From: Ralstonia condita | GTDB lineage: Bacteria; Pseudomonadota; Gammaproteobacteria; Burkholderiales; Burkholderiaceae | Direction: 5' to 3' | Length of the DNA stretch: 64,000 nt | NCBI RefSeq assembly: GCF_958405655.1 | Contig: NZ_CATYWO010000004.1 | Location: 124,001-188,000, forward strand | Part shown: in pieces, positions 31,924-41,337 of the stretch | Layout: each line of letters begins with the position of its first letter | How positions within the stretch are numbered: position 1 is the first letter of the stretch | The notes under the pieces: model-generated | Seen by the model: only the letters and a program-made list of their open reading frames with translations | Database searches by the model: none | Told to the model about the DNA's origin: nothing | Program-made: the position numbers and the translations under genes

Positions 31924-32964
31924 TTAATTCGCCGGCACCCCCTGTTTCCACTGGGGCCAGTGCTGCACGATCTCGTCCAGCAACGGCTTGGCCGCGTTGA
32001 CGAGGTTGTGCGTGGCCGGCACGAAGCCGCCCTGCTGCGCGTAGTTGATGAGCCCGTCAGAAGCGCTTTGGCCGTCGTACGGACGGTCGAAGTCGGACCC
32101 GGCGCGCAGCAGTGCCACGCGGCTGAAGTCGACCTTGCCGGCACGGGCGCCGCGCGTCAGCACTTCCAGCGTGGCGTTGTCTTCCTGCGCTGTCGTGCAG
32201 TAGGTGCCCTTGTTGTCGGTCATCGTCTTCACCCAGTCACGCGCCCGCTGGCCCAGGTTGCGGCCGGCCCACCATGTGTCAGCGGAAGCCACGTCGCACT
32301 GGATGACGGCGGGCGGCTGATTGGCGGGCGCATAGGCGTAGTTCTTGCGGAAGGCGATGGCCTCGGGGCTGTCTTCCAGCGTCGCCGATTTCGACAACGT
32401 GTACGCCTTCTGCAGCAGCGTCTCGTTGAGCTGGAACACCTCGGTGCGGTAGTCCATCGGCGGCTTCTCGCCGGGGCCCTTGGTGCCGATGCCGAAGTCG
32501 CCGTACGGCCAGCCTGCCGGCATCTCGCGCGCATCGATCTCATGCGAGAGGCCGTAATCGACCGCATACCGCGCCCACGCCGCCGAGCCCACCGTCCCCT
32601 GCCCCGGGTCGATGCCCGCAATGCCGGCAATCACAAAATAGGTGTGCGAAAGGTCCAGCTTGCTGCGATAGAGCAGCGCGGAAATCGTCGACGCGGCATT
32701 CGCATAGCCCATGCCGGTGGTGACCTGGCAGATGCCGTCGTAGTTGCACAGCATGTTCGGCGCGTCGGGCGACAGGCCGGAGATGTAGACCTTCTCCTTC
32801 AGGTCGTAGCGGTCGATGAAGGGTTGGGCCTCGCCCTGGAACATGTTGATGACGATGACTTTCACCCCGTCATACGCGCAACTATTCAAGGTCAACGCTG
32901 CCAAGCCCACGGCGCACAGCTTGGCGACGGATCGCATGGGTGTCTTGACTCGGGAATCGATCAT
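31924..32964 (-). CDS. Purine nucleoside permease family protein (copy 2)
   Basis: A 346-residue exported protein of the purine nucleoside permease (NUP) family. A signal peptide (about 1-29) ends in a possible lipobox (TLNSC), so it may be a lipoprotein. The body follows the family from VKVIVINMFQGEAQPF on, with CQVTTGMGYANAASTISALL and FVIAGIAGIDPGQGTVGSAAW, which recall nucleoside phosphorylase folds. ATG 32964 overlaps the stop of the upstream paralogue by 4 bp. The two share most conserved blocks in the same order but differ at many positions, so the duplication is old. A binding or enzyme role, not transport, is possible. Confidence 0.85.
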   Translation of the reverse strand: MIDSRVKTPMRSVAKLCAVGLAALTLNSCAYDGVKVIVINMFQGEAQPFIDRYDLKEKVYISGLSPDAPNMLCNYDGICQVTTGMGYANAASTISALLYRSKLDLSHTYFVIAGIAGIDPGQGTVGSAAWARYAVDYGLSHEIDAREMPAGWPYGDFGIGTKGPGEKPPMDYRTEVFQLNETLLQKAYTLSKSATLEDSPEAIAFRKNYAYAPANQPPAVIQCDVASADTWWAGRNLGQRARDWVKTMTDNKGTYCTTAQEDNATLEVLTRGARAGKVDFSRVALLRAGSDFDRPYDGQSASDGLINYAQQGGFVPATHNLVNAAKPLLDEIVQHWPQWKQGVPAN

Positions 32965-34076
32965 GGCGAGGGCACTCCGTGTTTCCACACGCTCCAGCGC
33001 GTGACGATCTCGTTGACCAGCGGACCGCCCGCCAGATAGAGGTTGTTGAGCGACGGCACGAACCCGCCCGAGTTGCTGTTGACCAGCGAGTCATACGGCG
33101 TCTGCCCCGGATACGGCCGATCGAAGTTGGACGCGGTACGCAGCACGGCCACGCGTTGCAGATCGAGCATGCCCGCCTTCGCACCGCGCGTGAGCGCCTC
33201 GAAGGTGGCGTTGTCTTCCTGCTGCGTGGTGCAGTAGGTGCCCTGCCCGTCCGTCAGCAGCTTGACCCACGCGGCTTCACGCTCGCCGAGCTTGGCGCCG
33301 TGCCAGTACGTGTTGCCGGCAGCGGTGTCGCATTGCACGACGGCGGGCGGCTGGTTGGCCGGTGCGCTCGGGTAGTTGGCGCGATAGGCCCGCGCGGTGG
33401 CGTTGTCGTCCAGCACCGTGCCCTTGGACAGGGCCAGCGCCTTCTGCAGCAGCGCCTCGTTCACGCGAAACACTTCGGTCTTGTAATCCAGCGGCGGCTT
33501 CTGCCCGGGGCCCTGCGTGTTGATGCCGATGAAGCCGTTGGGCCAGCTGGCAGGCACCTCGCGCGCATCAATCTCCCATGCGATGTCGCTGTCGACCAAG
33601 AAGCGCGCCCACGCGGCGCTGCCGAGCGTGCCCTGCGACGGATCAATCCCCGCAATGCCCGCTACGAGGAAATACGTGCGCTGCAGATCGAACTTGCCGC
33701 TGTAGATCAGCGCCGATACCGACGATGCGGCATTCGCCTTGCCCATGCCCGTGGTGAGCTGGCAAACGTCGCTGGCGTTGCAATGCACGTTCGGATAATC
33801 GATGGAGAGGCCCGGCACCGGTACGTCCTGCGTGAGGCCGAGCTTGTCGATCCACGGCTGCGCCTCGGGCGCGAACATGCTGATGATCAGCACCTTGACC
33901 TTGCGCGCGTGCGACTCGGGCGCAAGTTGCGCAACCGGTTGTGTCGATGCACCGACGCCGGCCGCCAGCAAGGCGCCAACCGCGACGGCGCGCGCCAATC
34001 GTTTGCCTTTGCGCCCGAGCAGCCGATGCGGCGGCTGCGGTGGCGGGGCGTCGACCTTGTCAGATAGGACGCTCAT
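32961..34076 (-). CDS. Purine nucleoside permease family protein (copy 1)
   Basis: A 371-residue protein of the NUP family. The N-terminus is basic and Pro-rich (PPPQPPHRLLGRKGKRLARA) followed by a hydrophobic stretch (about 30-44) and probably a signal cleavage or anchor. The core has IISMFAPEAQPWIDKLGL, CQLTTGMGKANAASSVSALI and FLVAGIAGIDPSQGTLGSAAW, closely matching copy 2. ATG 34076 is chosen from the position of the signal-like region; the frame to 34172 lacks a ribosome binding site. It is the first gene of a two-gene operon. No promoter was identified in the 230 bp upstream. Confidence 0.85.
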   Translation of the reverse strand: MSVLSDKVDAPPPQPPHRLLGRKGKRLARAVAVGALLAAGVGASTQPVAQLAPESHARKVKVLIISMFAPEAQPWIDKLGLTQDVPVPGLSIDYPNVHCNASDVCQLTTGMGKANAASSVSALIYSGKFDLQRTYFLVAGIAGIDPSQGTLGSAAWARFLVDSDIAWEIDAREVPASWPNGFIGINTQGPGQKPPLDYKTEVFRVNEALLQKALALSKGTVLDDNATARAYRANYPSAPANQPPAVVQCDTAAGNTYWHGAKLGEREAAWVKLLTDGQGTYCTTQQEDNATFEALTRGAKAGMLDLQRVAVLRTASNFDRPYPGQTPYDSLVNSNSGGFVPSLNNLYLAGGPLVNEIVTRWSVWKHGVPSP

Positions 34077-34306
34077 GGTTCTCCTTGGATTTGGGGATAG
34101 GAATGGGATCAACCCGCGCTGTGGGGAACAGCGCGCGCAACCGATGCAAGTTGCCTGCCAAGCGGCACACAATCCCTACACAATCGGCAACGTTTTCCCG
34201 GTATAGGCCATGGCGGGGCCTGTCTCCAGCGGCAGGCGTTTGCCAGCCGACTTGTCAAACAGGCCTATACAAGTCTGCGAAGCGTGCGCGGCGCACGGAA
34301 TGGGGC
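34077..34306. other. Intergenic region upstream of the nucleoside permease pair
   Basis: This is the upstream region of the permease operon. It contains GGCAGGCGTTTGCC-type short inverted stretches but no clear promoter boxes, open frames of coding character or RNA gene. With the adjoining terminator it makes a 304-bp gap without a gene. Confidence 0.5.
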
Positions 34307-34353
34307 CCAAAAAACGAACGGCGCGCGCCCCGTTGCCGGGAACGCGCGCCGTT
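34307..34353 (-). terminator. Intrinsic terminator of alaS
   Basis: Perfect 11-bp stem AACGGCGCGCG / CGCGCGCCGTT with a 15-nt loop. On the minus strand it is followed by CGTTTTTTGG, giving a T-run, and it lies 28 bp after the alaS stop. Confidence 0.88.
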
Positions 34354-34380
34354 CAGCGCATCCGATGCGAAGGGGTTACA

Positions 34381-37023
34381 TCACACCTTCTGCTGCACCC
34401 ACGCTGCCACACCAGCCAGCGCCTGCGGAAGGTTATCCGGCTCCGTACCGCCGGCCTGCGCCATGTCCGGACGGCCGCCGCCCTTGCCGCCGACCTGCTG
34501 GGCGACAAAGTTGACCAGCTCGCCGGCCTTGACCTTGGCCGTGGCGTCAGCCGTCACGCCGGCAATGAGCGCCACCTTGCCGTCGGTCACGCTGCCCAGC
34601 ACGATGGCCGCGGTCTGCAGCTTGTCCTTGAGCTTGTCCATGGTTTCGCGCAGCGTCTTGGCATCGGCGCCATCCAGCTTGGCAGCCAACACCTTGATGC
34701 CGGCCACGTCCACGGCCTGGCTCACGAGCTCGTCGCCCTGGCTGGCGGCCAGCTTCGACTTGAGGCGCTCCAGCTCCTTCTCGAGCGACTTGACCTGATC
34801 CTGCACCTGGCCGATACGCTGCGTCAGTTCCGACGGCTGGGCACGCAGAGCGGCAGCCGCTTCGTTGATGCGCGTGTCGAGCGTCTGCAGGTAATGCAAC
34901 ACGTTGTCGCCAGTGATGGCTTCCACGCGGCGAATGCCCGCTGCCACACCCGATTCGCTCACGATCTTGAACAGGCCGATGTCGCCCGTGCGCGCCACGT
35001 GCGTGCCACCACACAGTTCCTTCGACGAACCGATCGACAGCACGCGTACTTCGTCGCCGTACTTCTCGCCGAAGAGCGCCATCGCGCCGTTCTTGACCGC
35101 GTCGTCGAAGCCCATGAGTTGGGCGCTCGTGGCCGCGTTGGCAAAAATTTCTGCGTTGACGCGCGCTTCCACTTCGCGGATCTGCAGCGGCGTCATCGGC
35201 GCGTTGTGCGAGAAGTCGAAGCGCGTCTTTTCCGCATCGACCAGCGAGCCCTTCTGCTGCACGTGGCTGCCCAGCACTTCACGCAGTGCCTTGTGCATCA
35301 GGTGCGTTGCCGAGTGGTTGCGCATGGTGCGCGCGCGGCGCACGGCGTCCACTTCCGCCGCCACGGCATCGCCAACCTTGAGCACGCCGGTGCGCAGCTC
35401 GCCGTGGTGGCCGAACACTTCCGGCTGCACCTTCAGCGTGTCCGCCACGTCAAACCAGACGGTCGCGGCCTTGAGCGTGCCCTGATCGCCAACCTGGCCG
35501 CCCGATTCCGCATAGAACGGGGTGTGGTCCAGCACCACCACGCCGGTCTGGCCCGGATGCATTTCCTGCACCGATGCGCCATCCACAAACAGCGCCGTCA
35601 CCCGCGCGGTTTCACGCACGAGTTGGTCATAACCGTGGAAGGTGGTCTTGTCGCCGGTGTAGTCGAGCGTGCCGGCGGCCATCTTGAACTTGCCGGCGGC
35701 GCGTGCCTGCTCGCGCTGGCGGTTCATGGCGGCGTCAAAGGCGGCTTCGTCGACGATCACGTCGTTCTCGCGGCAGACGTCTTGCGTCAGGTCCAGCGGG
35801 AAACCGAAGGTGTCGTGCAGCTTGAAGGCGAGTTCGCCGTCGAGCATCTTGCCGCCGTTCGCCTTGAGCTCGCCCAGCGCGCCGTCGAGGATCGACATGC
35901 CGTGCTCGATGGTCTCGAAGAAGCGGGCTTCTTCCGTGCGTAGCACCTCGACCACGCGGTCGCGTGCCTCGCGCAATTCCGGATAGGCTTCGCCCATCTG
36001 CGCGACGAGGTCGTCCACGAGCTTGTGGAAGAACGCTGCGCGGCAGCCGAGCTTGTAACCGTGGCGGATGGCGCGGCGGATGATCCGGCGCAGCACGTAG
36101 CCGCGGCCTTCATTGCCGGGGATCACGCCGTCGACGATCAGGAACGAGCATGCGCGGATGTGGTCGGCAATCACGCGCAGCGAATTGTTGGCCAGATCCT
36201 TGGTGTTGGTCTCGCGCGCAGCCGCAGCGATGAGCGCCTGGAACAGGTCGATCTCGTAGTTGCTGTGCACGTGCTGCAGGATCGCAGCCAGACGCTCCAT
36301 GCCCATACCGGTGTCGACGCACGGTGCGGGCAGCGGGGTCAGCGTGTATTCGCCGGTCGCCGGATCGAGCTGGCGATCGAACTGCATGAACACGTTGTTC
36401 CAGATCTCGATGTAGCGGTCGCCGTCGGCTTCCGGGCTTCCCGGAGGGCCGCCCCATACGTCCGGGCCGTGGTCGTAGAAGATTTCCGAGCACGGGCCGC
36501 ACGGGCCGGTTTCGGCCATCTGCCAGAAGTTGTCGGAGGCATACGGCGCACCCTTGTTGTCGCCGATGCGCACGACGCGCTCGGGCGGCAGGCCGATGAC
36601 CTTGGTCCAGATGTCGTAGGCCTCATCGTCGGTCTGGTAGACGGTGGCCCACAGCTTGTCGGCCGGCAGCTTGTATTCCTGCGTCAGCAGCTCCCACGCC
36701 CACACGAGTGCGTCGCGCTTGAAGTAGTCGCCGAACGACCAGTTGCCGAGCATCTCGAAGAACGTGTGGTGGCGCGCGGTGTAGCCGACGTTTTCCAGGT
36801 CGTTGTGCTTGCCTCCGGCGCGCAGACAGCGTTGCACGGAAGCCGCACGCACGTACGGGCGCTTGTCGGTACCAAGGAAGACATCCTTGAACTGCACCAT
36901 GCCGGAGTTGGTGAACAGCAGCGTCGGGTCGTTGCCCGGCACCAGCGGCGAGGAGCGCACCACGGTGTGGCCCTTGCCCTCAAAGAAGGTCAGGAATTTT
37001 TGGCGGATATCGGAGGCTTTCAT
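34381..37023 (-). CDS. alaS: Alanyl-tRNA synthetase
   Basis: An 880-residue class II synthetase that charges tRNA-Ala in the cytoplasm. It starts with the family-typical MKASDIRQKFLTFFEGKGHT, has motif 1 and 2 regions with GNDPTLLFTNSGMVQFKDVF (about 30-49) and RHHTFFEMLGNWSFGDYF (about 90-107), the editing domain with zinc-binding NHSATHLMHKAL (about 575-586) and CGGTHVARTGDIG (about 677-689), and the C-terminal oligomerisation domain. Length is normal. ATG 37023 is chosen as the conserved start. A TATAAT box lies 77 bp upstream and a strong terminator follows. Confidence 0.97.
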   Translation of the reverse strand: MKASDIRQKFLTFFEGKGHTVVRSSPLVPGNDPTLLFTNSGMVQFKDVFLGTDKRPYVRAASVQRCLRAGGKHNDLENVGYTARHHTFFEMLGNWSFGDYFKRDALVWAWELLTQEYKLPADKLWATVYQTDDEAYDIWTKVIGLPPERVVRIGDNKGAPYASDNFWQMAETGPCGPCSEIFYDHGPDVWGGPPGSPEADGDRYIEIWNNVFMQFDRQLDPATGEYTLTPLPAPCVDTGMGMERLAAILQHVHSNYEIDLFQALIAAAARETNTKDLANNSLRVIADHIRACSFLIVDGVIPGNEGRGYVLRRIIRRAIRHGYKLGCRAAFFHKLVDDLVAQMGEAYPELREARDRVVEVLRTEEARFFETIEHGMSILDGALGELKANGGKMLDGELAFKLHDTFGFPLDLTQDVCRENDVIVDEAAFDAAMNRQREQARAAGKFKMAAGTLDYTGDKTTFHGYDQLVRETARVTALFVDGASVQEMHPGQTGVVVLDHTPFYAESGGQVGDQGTLKAATVWFDVADTLKVQPEVFGHHGELRTGVLKVGDAVAAEVDAVRRARTMRNHSATHLMHKALREVLGSHVQQKGSLVDAEKTRFDFSHNAPMTPLQIREVEARVNAEIFANAATSAQLMGFDDAVKNGAMALFGEKYGDEVRVLSIGSSKELCGGTHVARTGDIGLFKIVSESGVAAGIRRVEAITGDNVLHYLQTLDTRINEAAAALRAQPSELTQRIGQVQDQVKSLEKELERLKSKLAASQGDELVSQAVDVAGIKVLAAKLDGADAKTLRETMDKLKDKLQTAAIVLGSVTDGKVALIAGVTADATAKVKAGELVNFVAQQVGGKGGGRPDMAQAGGTEPDNLPQALAGVAAWVQQKV

Positions 37024-37099
37024 GTCGCGGGGTGCCGGAGTCAGCATGGCGCCTTGGAGCATCCCGCTCCTGAGCGCCTTGGATTAGTGCAAACCATTG

Positions 37100-37105
37100 A
37101 TTATA
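37100..37105 (-). promoter_or_regulatory. Probable -10 box for alaS
   Basis: The minus strand reads TATAAT, 77 bp before the alaS start, in a short AT-rich patch of a GC-rich divergent intergenic region. The -35 region is GC-rich and no good match was found. Confidence 0.45.
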
Positions 37106-37230
37106 CGGGGTTCGCGCCCGGGTCGCGTCCATTCTGCGCCGCATTTTCCCCGGTTGGTCGCATGGGGCTGCGCCCCTTCCGGGGCGTGGTGTAGAGTGCA
37201 CCCGTTCCAATTGTGTCGATTCGTCAATCC

Positions 37231-38451
37231 ATGGGCGCTCTGAGCCATCTCCGTGTTCTCGACCTGACCCGCGTGCTTGCCGGCCCCTGGTGCGCGCAGA
37301 ATCTTGCCGATTTCGGCGCCGACGTCATCAAGGTAGAACGCCCCGGCGCCGGCGACGACACGCGCACATGGGGCCCGCCGTGGCTCAAGGACGAAGCCGG
37401 CCAGGACACCGCCGAAGCCGCCTATTACCTGGCCGCCAACCGCAACAAGCGCTCGATCACCGTCGACATCAGCACGCCCGAGGGTCAGGACATCGTGCGC
37501 CAACTCGCCGCGCATGCGGATGTGGTGCTCGAGAACTACAAGGTCGGCCAGCTCAAGAAATACGGGCTCGACTACGCATCGCTCAAGGCGGTGAAGCCCG
37601 ACCTCATCTACTGCTCCATCACCGGCTTCGGCCAGACCGGCCCCTACGCCGCGCGCGCCGGCTATGACTTCATCGTGCAAGGCATGGGCGGCTTCATGAG
37701 CCTGACCGGCGAGCGCGACGACCTGCCCGGCGGCGGCCCGCAAAAAGCCGGCGTGGCCATTTCGGATTTGATGACCGGCATGTACGCCACCGTGGCCGTG
37801 CTGGCCGCTCTTGCGCATCGGGACCGCACCGGCGAGGGCCAGTACATCGACATGGCGTTGCTCGACGTGCAGGTGGCGATGCTGGCGAACATGAACACGA
37901 ACTATCTGGCCAGCGGTCAGGCGCCCAAGCGCTGGGGCAACGCGCACCCGAACATCGTGCCGTATCAGACGTTCCAGGCGGCCAATGGCTGGATCATCGT
38001 GGCAGTCGGCAATGACGGCCAGTTCCGCCGCTTTGTCGACGCCGGCGGCATGCCCGAGCTGGCCGACGACCCGCGCTTTGCCACCAACCCGCAGCGCGTG
38101 GCCAACCGCGACGTGCTGGTGCCGATTCTGGCCGAGATGGTCAAGCGCCTGAGCAAAGGCGAATGGATCGACAAGCTCGAAGCCGCCGGCGTGCCGTGCG
38201 GCCCGATCAACTCGCTCGACGAGGTGTTCGACAACGAGCAGGTACAGGCGCGCGGCCTGCGCGTCGACCTGCCTCACCCGAGCGCCGGTAAGGTCAAGCT
38301 GGTCGGCAGCCCGGTCAAGATGAGCGCCACGCCGCCCAAGGCCGCGAGCCACCCGCCGCTGCTGGGCGAGCACACCGACGCCGTGCTGCGCGACGTGCTC
38401 GACCTGCCGGCGGCACAGATCGATGCGCTGCGCGCGCGCGGCGTGATCTAG
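37231..38451 (+). CDS. CaiB/BaiF-family (class III) CoA-transferase
   Basis: A 406-residue CoA-transferase that moves CoA between carboxylic acids. The N-terminus LRVLDLTRVLAGPWCAQNLA (about 7-26) is classic for the family, and the probable catalytic Asp is in AGYDFIVQG, near residue 147, after CSITGFGQTGPYA. NRNKRSITVD near residue 70 is also conserved. The acyl substrate is not known. ATG 37231 fits family starts; the frame opens six codons earlier at a GTG. It is divergent from alaS and followed, 37 bp on, by a small membrane protein gene. Confidence 0.92.
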   Translation: MGALSHLRVLDLTRVLAGPWCAQNLADFGADVIKVERPGAGDDTRTWGPPWLKDEAGQDTAEAAYYLAANRNKRSITVDISTPEGQDIVRQLAAHADVVLENYKVGQLKKYGLDYASLKAVKPDLIYCSITGFGQTGPYAARAGYDFIVQGMGGFMSLTGERDDLPGGGPQKAGVAISDLMTGMYATVAVLAALAHRDRTGEGQYIDMALLDVQVAMLANMNTNYLASGQAPKRWGNAHPNIVPYQTFQAANGWIIVAVGNDGQFRRFVDAGGMPELADDPRFATNPQRVANRDVLVPILAEMVKRLSKGEWIDKLEAAGVPCGPINSLDEVFDNEQVQARGLRVDLPHPSAGKVKLVGSPVKMSATPPKAASHPPLLGEHTDAVLRDVLDLPAAQIDALRARGVI

Positions 38452-38488
38452 TCCCCCTGAACCTACCCCCCACTCTTGCGAGGTCAAC

Positions 38489-38941
38489 ATGTGGCTCGAT
38501 GCGTTGCTGGCTTACCTGCATTACATCTCGATCTTCACGCTGATCGTCTTCATCACCGCCGAAGCAGTGGTGCTGCGCCCGGACATGACGCCCGAGATCC
38601 GCAAGCGCCTGGCACGTTATGACGCCGTGTACGGTGCTGCCGCGGTCGCGGTGCTCGTCACCGGACTGCTGCGCCTGTTTTACGGTGCGAAGGGCTATGC
38701 GTTTTACGTCCACAATCCGGTCTTCCACATCAAGGTTGGCCTGTTCATCCTCGTGGCGCTGATGTCGATTGTCCCGACGCTCACCATCCTGCGCTGGAAG
38801 AAGCAGGCCAAGATGCTGCCCGACTTCGTGCCGACGCCGTCGGAGATAGCCAAGACGCGCCGCTGGGTCATGATCGAGTCGCACCTGATCATCTTCATTC
38901 CGCTGGCTGCGGTGTTGATGGCGCGCGGTATCGGCATGTGA
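38489..38941 (+). CDS. DUF2214 family membrane protein
   Basis: A 150-residue protein with four hydrophobic segments (about residues 5-25, 47-64, 77-97, 127-146). The pattern LHYISIFTLIVFITAEAVVL at the N-terminus is that of DUF2214. A conserved-looking His (LHYIS) and Glu lie in the first membrane segment. Function is unknown. GCGAGGT precedes the ATG at about 38480. It may share a transcript with the CoA-transferase gene upstream. Confidence 0.85.
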   Translation: MWLDALLAYLHYISIFTLIVFITAEAVVLRPDMTPEIRKRLARYDAVYGAAAVAVLVTGLLRLFYGAKGYAFYVHNPVFHIKVGLFILVALMSIVPTLTILRWKKQAKMLPDFVPTPSEIAKTRRWVMIESHLIIFIPLAAVLMARGIGM

Positions 38942-39153
38942 CCTGCCAAGGGGCGCATGTGCGTTGGCAGCGATGGCGGCGGTACGGCCCGAGGTACCGA
39001 CGCTACGCTGCTAGGACAAACCCTGAACCGATCGCCGCAACAGGCAGCACACGCTGTGCCCGCAAGGTGCTTGAAAGCCGGTCTGCATAGCGTGCACACT
39101 TGGCCCCATCCAGGCGGGCCGCCGCCCTGAGGCGCCGCACGAGGAGACCCACC

Positions 39154-39639
39154 TTGCAGAACGATCCGCAGAATCGTCCAGTCATCCGCAGTCAGCAGGA
39201 TTTTGCGTCCGGCATCCTGTTCATCGTCGCGGGCGCAGCGTTTGCCTTCCTGGCGCGCAGCTATCGCATGGGCACGGCCAGCAGCATGGGCCCCGGCTAC
39301 TTTCCGTTCTGGCTCGGCATCCTGCTGGCCCTGCTGGGCGGGGTGGTGGTCATGCAATCACTGTCGCGCAAGGGCGTGGCTGACCGCATTCCGCGCTGGG
39401 ACGCCAAGACGCTGCTGTGGGTGCTCGGCTCGGTGGTGCTGTTCGGGCTGCTGCTGCAGCCGCTGGGCCTGGCGCTTTCGCTGGTGGTACTCGTGCTGGT
39501 GTCCAGCATGGCGAGCCACGAGTTCAGCTGGAAAGGCGCCATCGGCACGGCCATCGTGATGGTGCTGATGAGCCTCGCGGCCTTCGTCTACGGGCTCAAG
39601 CTGCAGTTCCCGGTATGGCCCGCGTTTATCGGCAATTGA
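39154..39639 (+). CDS. tctB: TctB-family small membrane subunit (TTG start)
   Basis: A 161-residue protein with four hydrophobic segments, the small membrane subunit of tripartite tricarboxylate transporters (TTT). The segment DFASGILFIVAGAAFAFLAR (about 15-34) with MGTASSMGPGYFPFWLG (about 37-53) is the family signature. A TTG at 39154 with GAGGAG 8 nt before it gives the best start; frames from 39100 lack a site. It lies 10 bp before tctA. The uptake substrate (citrate-like acids or others) depends on the binding protein, which is not next to these genes. Confidence 0.86.
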   Translation: MQNDPQNRPVIRSQQDFASGILFIVAGAAFAFLARSYRMGTASSMGPGYFPFWLGILLALLGGVVVMQSLSRKGVADRIPRWDAKTLLWVLGSVVLFGLLLQPLGLALSLVVLVLVSSMASHEFSWKGAIGTAIVMVLMSLAAFVYGLKLQFPVWPAFIGN

Positions 39640-39649
39640 GGCGCGCAAC

Positions 39650-41152
39650 ATGGACCTCTTTGCCAACCTCGCGCTCGGCTTCTCCACCGCGCTCTCGATC
39701 CAGAACCTGATCTACGCGTTCATCGGCTGCGTGCTCGGCACGCTGATCGGCGTGCTGCCGGGCCTCGGCCCCATCGCCACGATTGCGATGCTGCTGCCGG
39801 CCACCTACGCACTGCCGCCGGTGGCCGCGCTCATCATGCTGGCCGGCATTTACTACGGCGCGCAGTACGGTGGCTCCACCACCGCCATCCTCGTCAATCT
39901 ACCGGGCGAATCGTCGTCCGTGGTGACCACCATCGACGGCTACCAGATGGCACGACGCGGACGGGCCGGCGTGGCGTTGGCGACAGCAGGCATCGGCTCG
40001 TTCTTCGCGGGTTGCGTGGCCACACTGGTGCTGGCCGCCTTTGCCACGCCGCTGTCGGAATTCGCATTCAACTTTGGGCCCGCAGAGTATTTCTCGCTGA
40101 TGGTGCTGGGCCTGATTGGCGCGGTGGTGCTCGCCTCCGGTTCGCTGGTCAAGGCCATTGCGATGATTGTGCTGGGCCTGCTGCTCGGGCTGGTCGGCAC
40201 CGACGTCAACTCCGGTACGGCGCGCTATTCGTTCGATGTACCCGAGCTGGCCGACGGGCTGAACTTCGTGTCGGTGGCGATGGGCGTGTTCGGCTTTGCC
40301 GAGATCATCGCCAACCTCGAGCAGAAGGAGCACCGCGAAACCTTTGTCGAGCACGTGCGCAACCTGTGGCCCAACCGCGCAGATTTCAAGCGCATGATCC
40401 CTGCCGTGCTACGCGGCACCGCGCTCGGGTCGGTGCTGGGCATCCTGCCCGGCGGCGGGGCGACGCTGGCGTCGTTTGCGTCGTACTCGCTCGAGAAAAA
40501 GACGTCGAAGTATTCACACGAGTTCGGCAAGGGCGCCATCGAAGGCGTGGCCGGCCCCGAGTCGGCCAACAATGCGGCGGCCCAGACATCGTTCATCCCG
40601 CTGCTGACGCTCGGGATTCCGCCCAACGCGGTGATGGCGCTGATGGTGGGCGCGATGACCATCCACAACATCCAGCCCGGCCCGCAGGTGATGACCAGCA
40701 ACCCCGCGCTGTTCTGGGGCCTGATCGCCTCGATGTGGATCGGCAACCTGATGCTGATCGTGCTGAACCTGCCGATGATTGGCGTGTGGGTGCGCCTGTT
40801 GAAGGTGCCGTATCGCTTCCTGTATCCGGCCATCCTGGTGTTCTGCTGCATCGGCGTGTATTCGGTGTCGAACACGACGTTCGATATCTTCCAGACGGCC
40901 CTCTTCGGGTTGATCGGCTACGTGTTCGTCAAGCTGCGCTGCGAACCGGCGCCCATGCTGCTCGGTTTCGTGCTGGGGCCGATGATGGAAGAGAACTTCC
41001 GCCGCGCGCTGCTGCTCTCGCGCGGCGACTTCTCCACGTTTGTGGCCAAGCCGCTGTCACTGGCCCTGTTGATTGCTGCGGCGATCCTGGTTTTGCTCGT
41101 TGTTCTGCCGGCCATCCGCAAGAAGCGTGAGGAAGCGTTTCAAGAAGAATAG
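39650..41152 (+). CDS. tctA: TctA-family large membrane subunit
   Basis: A 500-residue membrane protein with 10-12 hydrophobic segments, the large subunit of tripartite tricarboxylate transporters. Conserved blocks include GTLIGVLPGLGPIATIAML (about 25-43), YYGAQYGGSTTAILVNLPGE (about 66-85) and GILPGGGATLASFASYSLEK (about 261-280). Normal family length. It follows tctB in one operon and ends with a terminator at 41179-41205. No tctC (BUG receptor) gene is adjacent, so the periplasmic receptor must be encoded elsewhere. Confidence 0.93.
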   Translation: MDLFANLALGFSTALSIQNLIYAFIGCVLGTLIGVLPGLGPIATIAMLLPATYALPPVAALIMLAGIYYGAQYGGSTTAILVNLPGESSSVVTTIDGYQMARRGRAGVALATAGIGSFFAGCVATLVLAAFATPLSEFAFNFGPAEYFSLMVLGLIGAVVLASGSLVKAIAMIVLGLLLGLVGTDVNSGTARYSFDVPELADGLNFVSVAMGVFGFAEIIANLEQKEHRETFVEHVRNLWPNRADFKRMIPAVLRGTALGSVLGILPGGGATLASFASYSLEKKTSKYSHEFGKGAIEGVAGPESANNAAAQTSFIPLLTLGIPPNAVMALMVGAMTIHNIQPGPQVMTSNPALFWGLIASMWIGNLMLIVLNLPMIGVWVRLLKVPYRFLYPAILVFCCIGVYSVSNTTFDIFQTALFGLIGYVFVKLRCEPAPMLLGFVLGPMMEENFRRALLLSRGDFSTFVAKPLSLALLIAAAILVLLVVLPAIRKKREEAFQEE

Positions 41153-41178
41153 CGGCGCTGCTGCATTGCATCCCAGAC

Positions 41179-41205
41179 GACCGGAGGCGCGCCCTCCGGT
41201 TTTTC
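41179..41205 (+). terminator. Intrinsic terminator of tctBA
   Basis: An 8-bp stem ACCGGAGG / CCTCCGGT with a 5-nt loop, followed by TTTTT, lies 27 bp after the tctA stop. Confidence 0.88.
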
Positions 41206-41337
41206 TTTGCGCACGCGGCACTGCACCATTAGAGCCAAACTTCCACTTCGGTTGACGTCGGATACCGCACTTTGGATAACGGAGGGCGATCGATCCCGAG
41301 AGATCGGCACACCATCCAATGTCCAGGAGACAACCGA

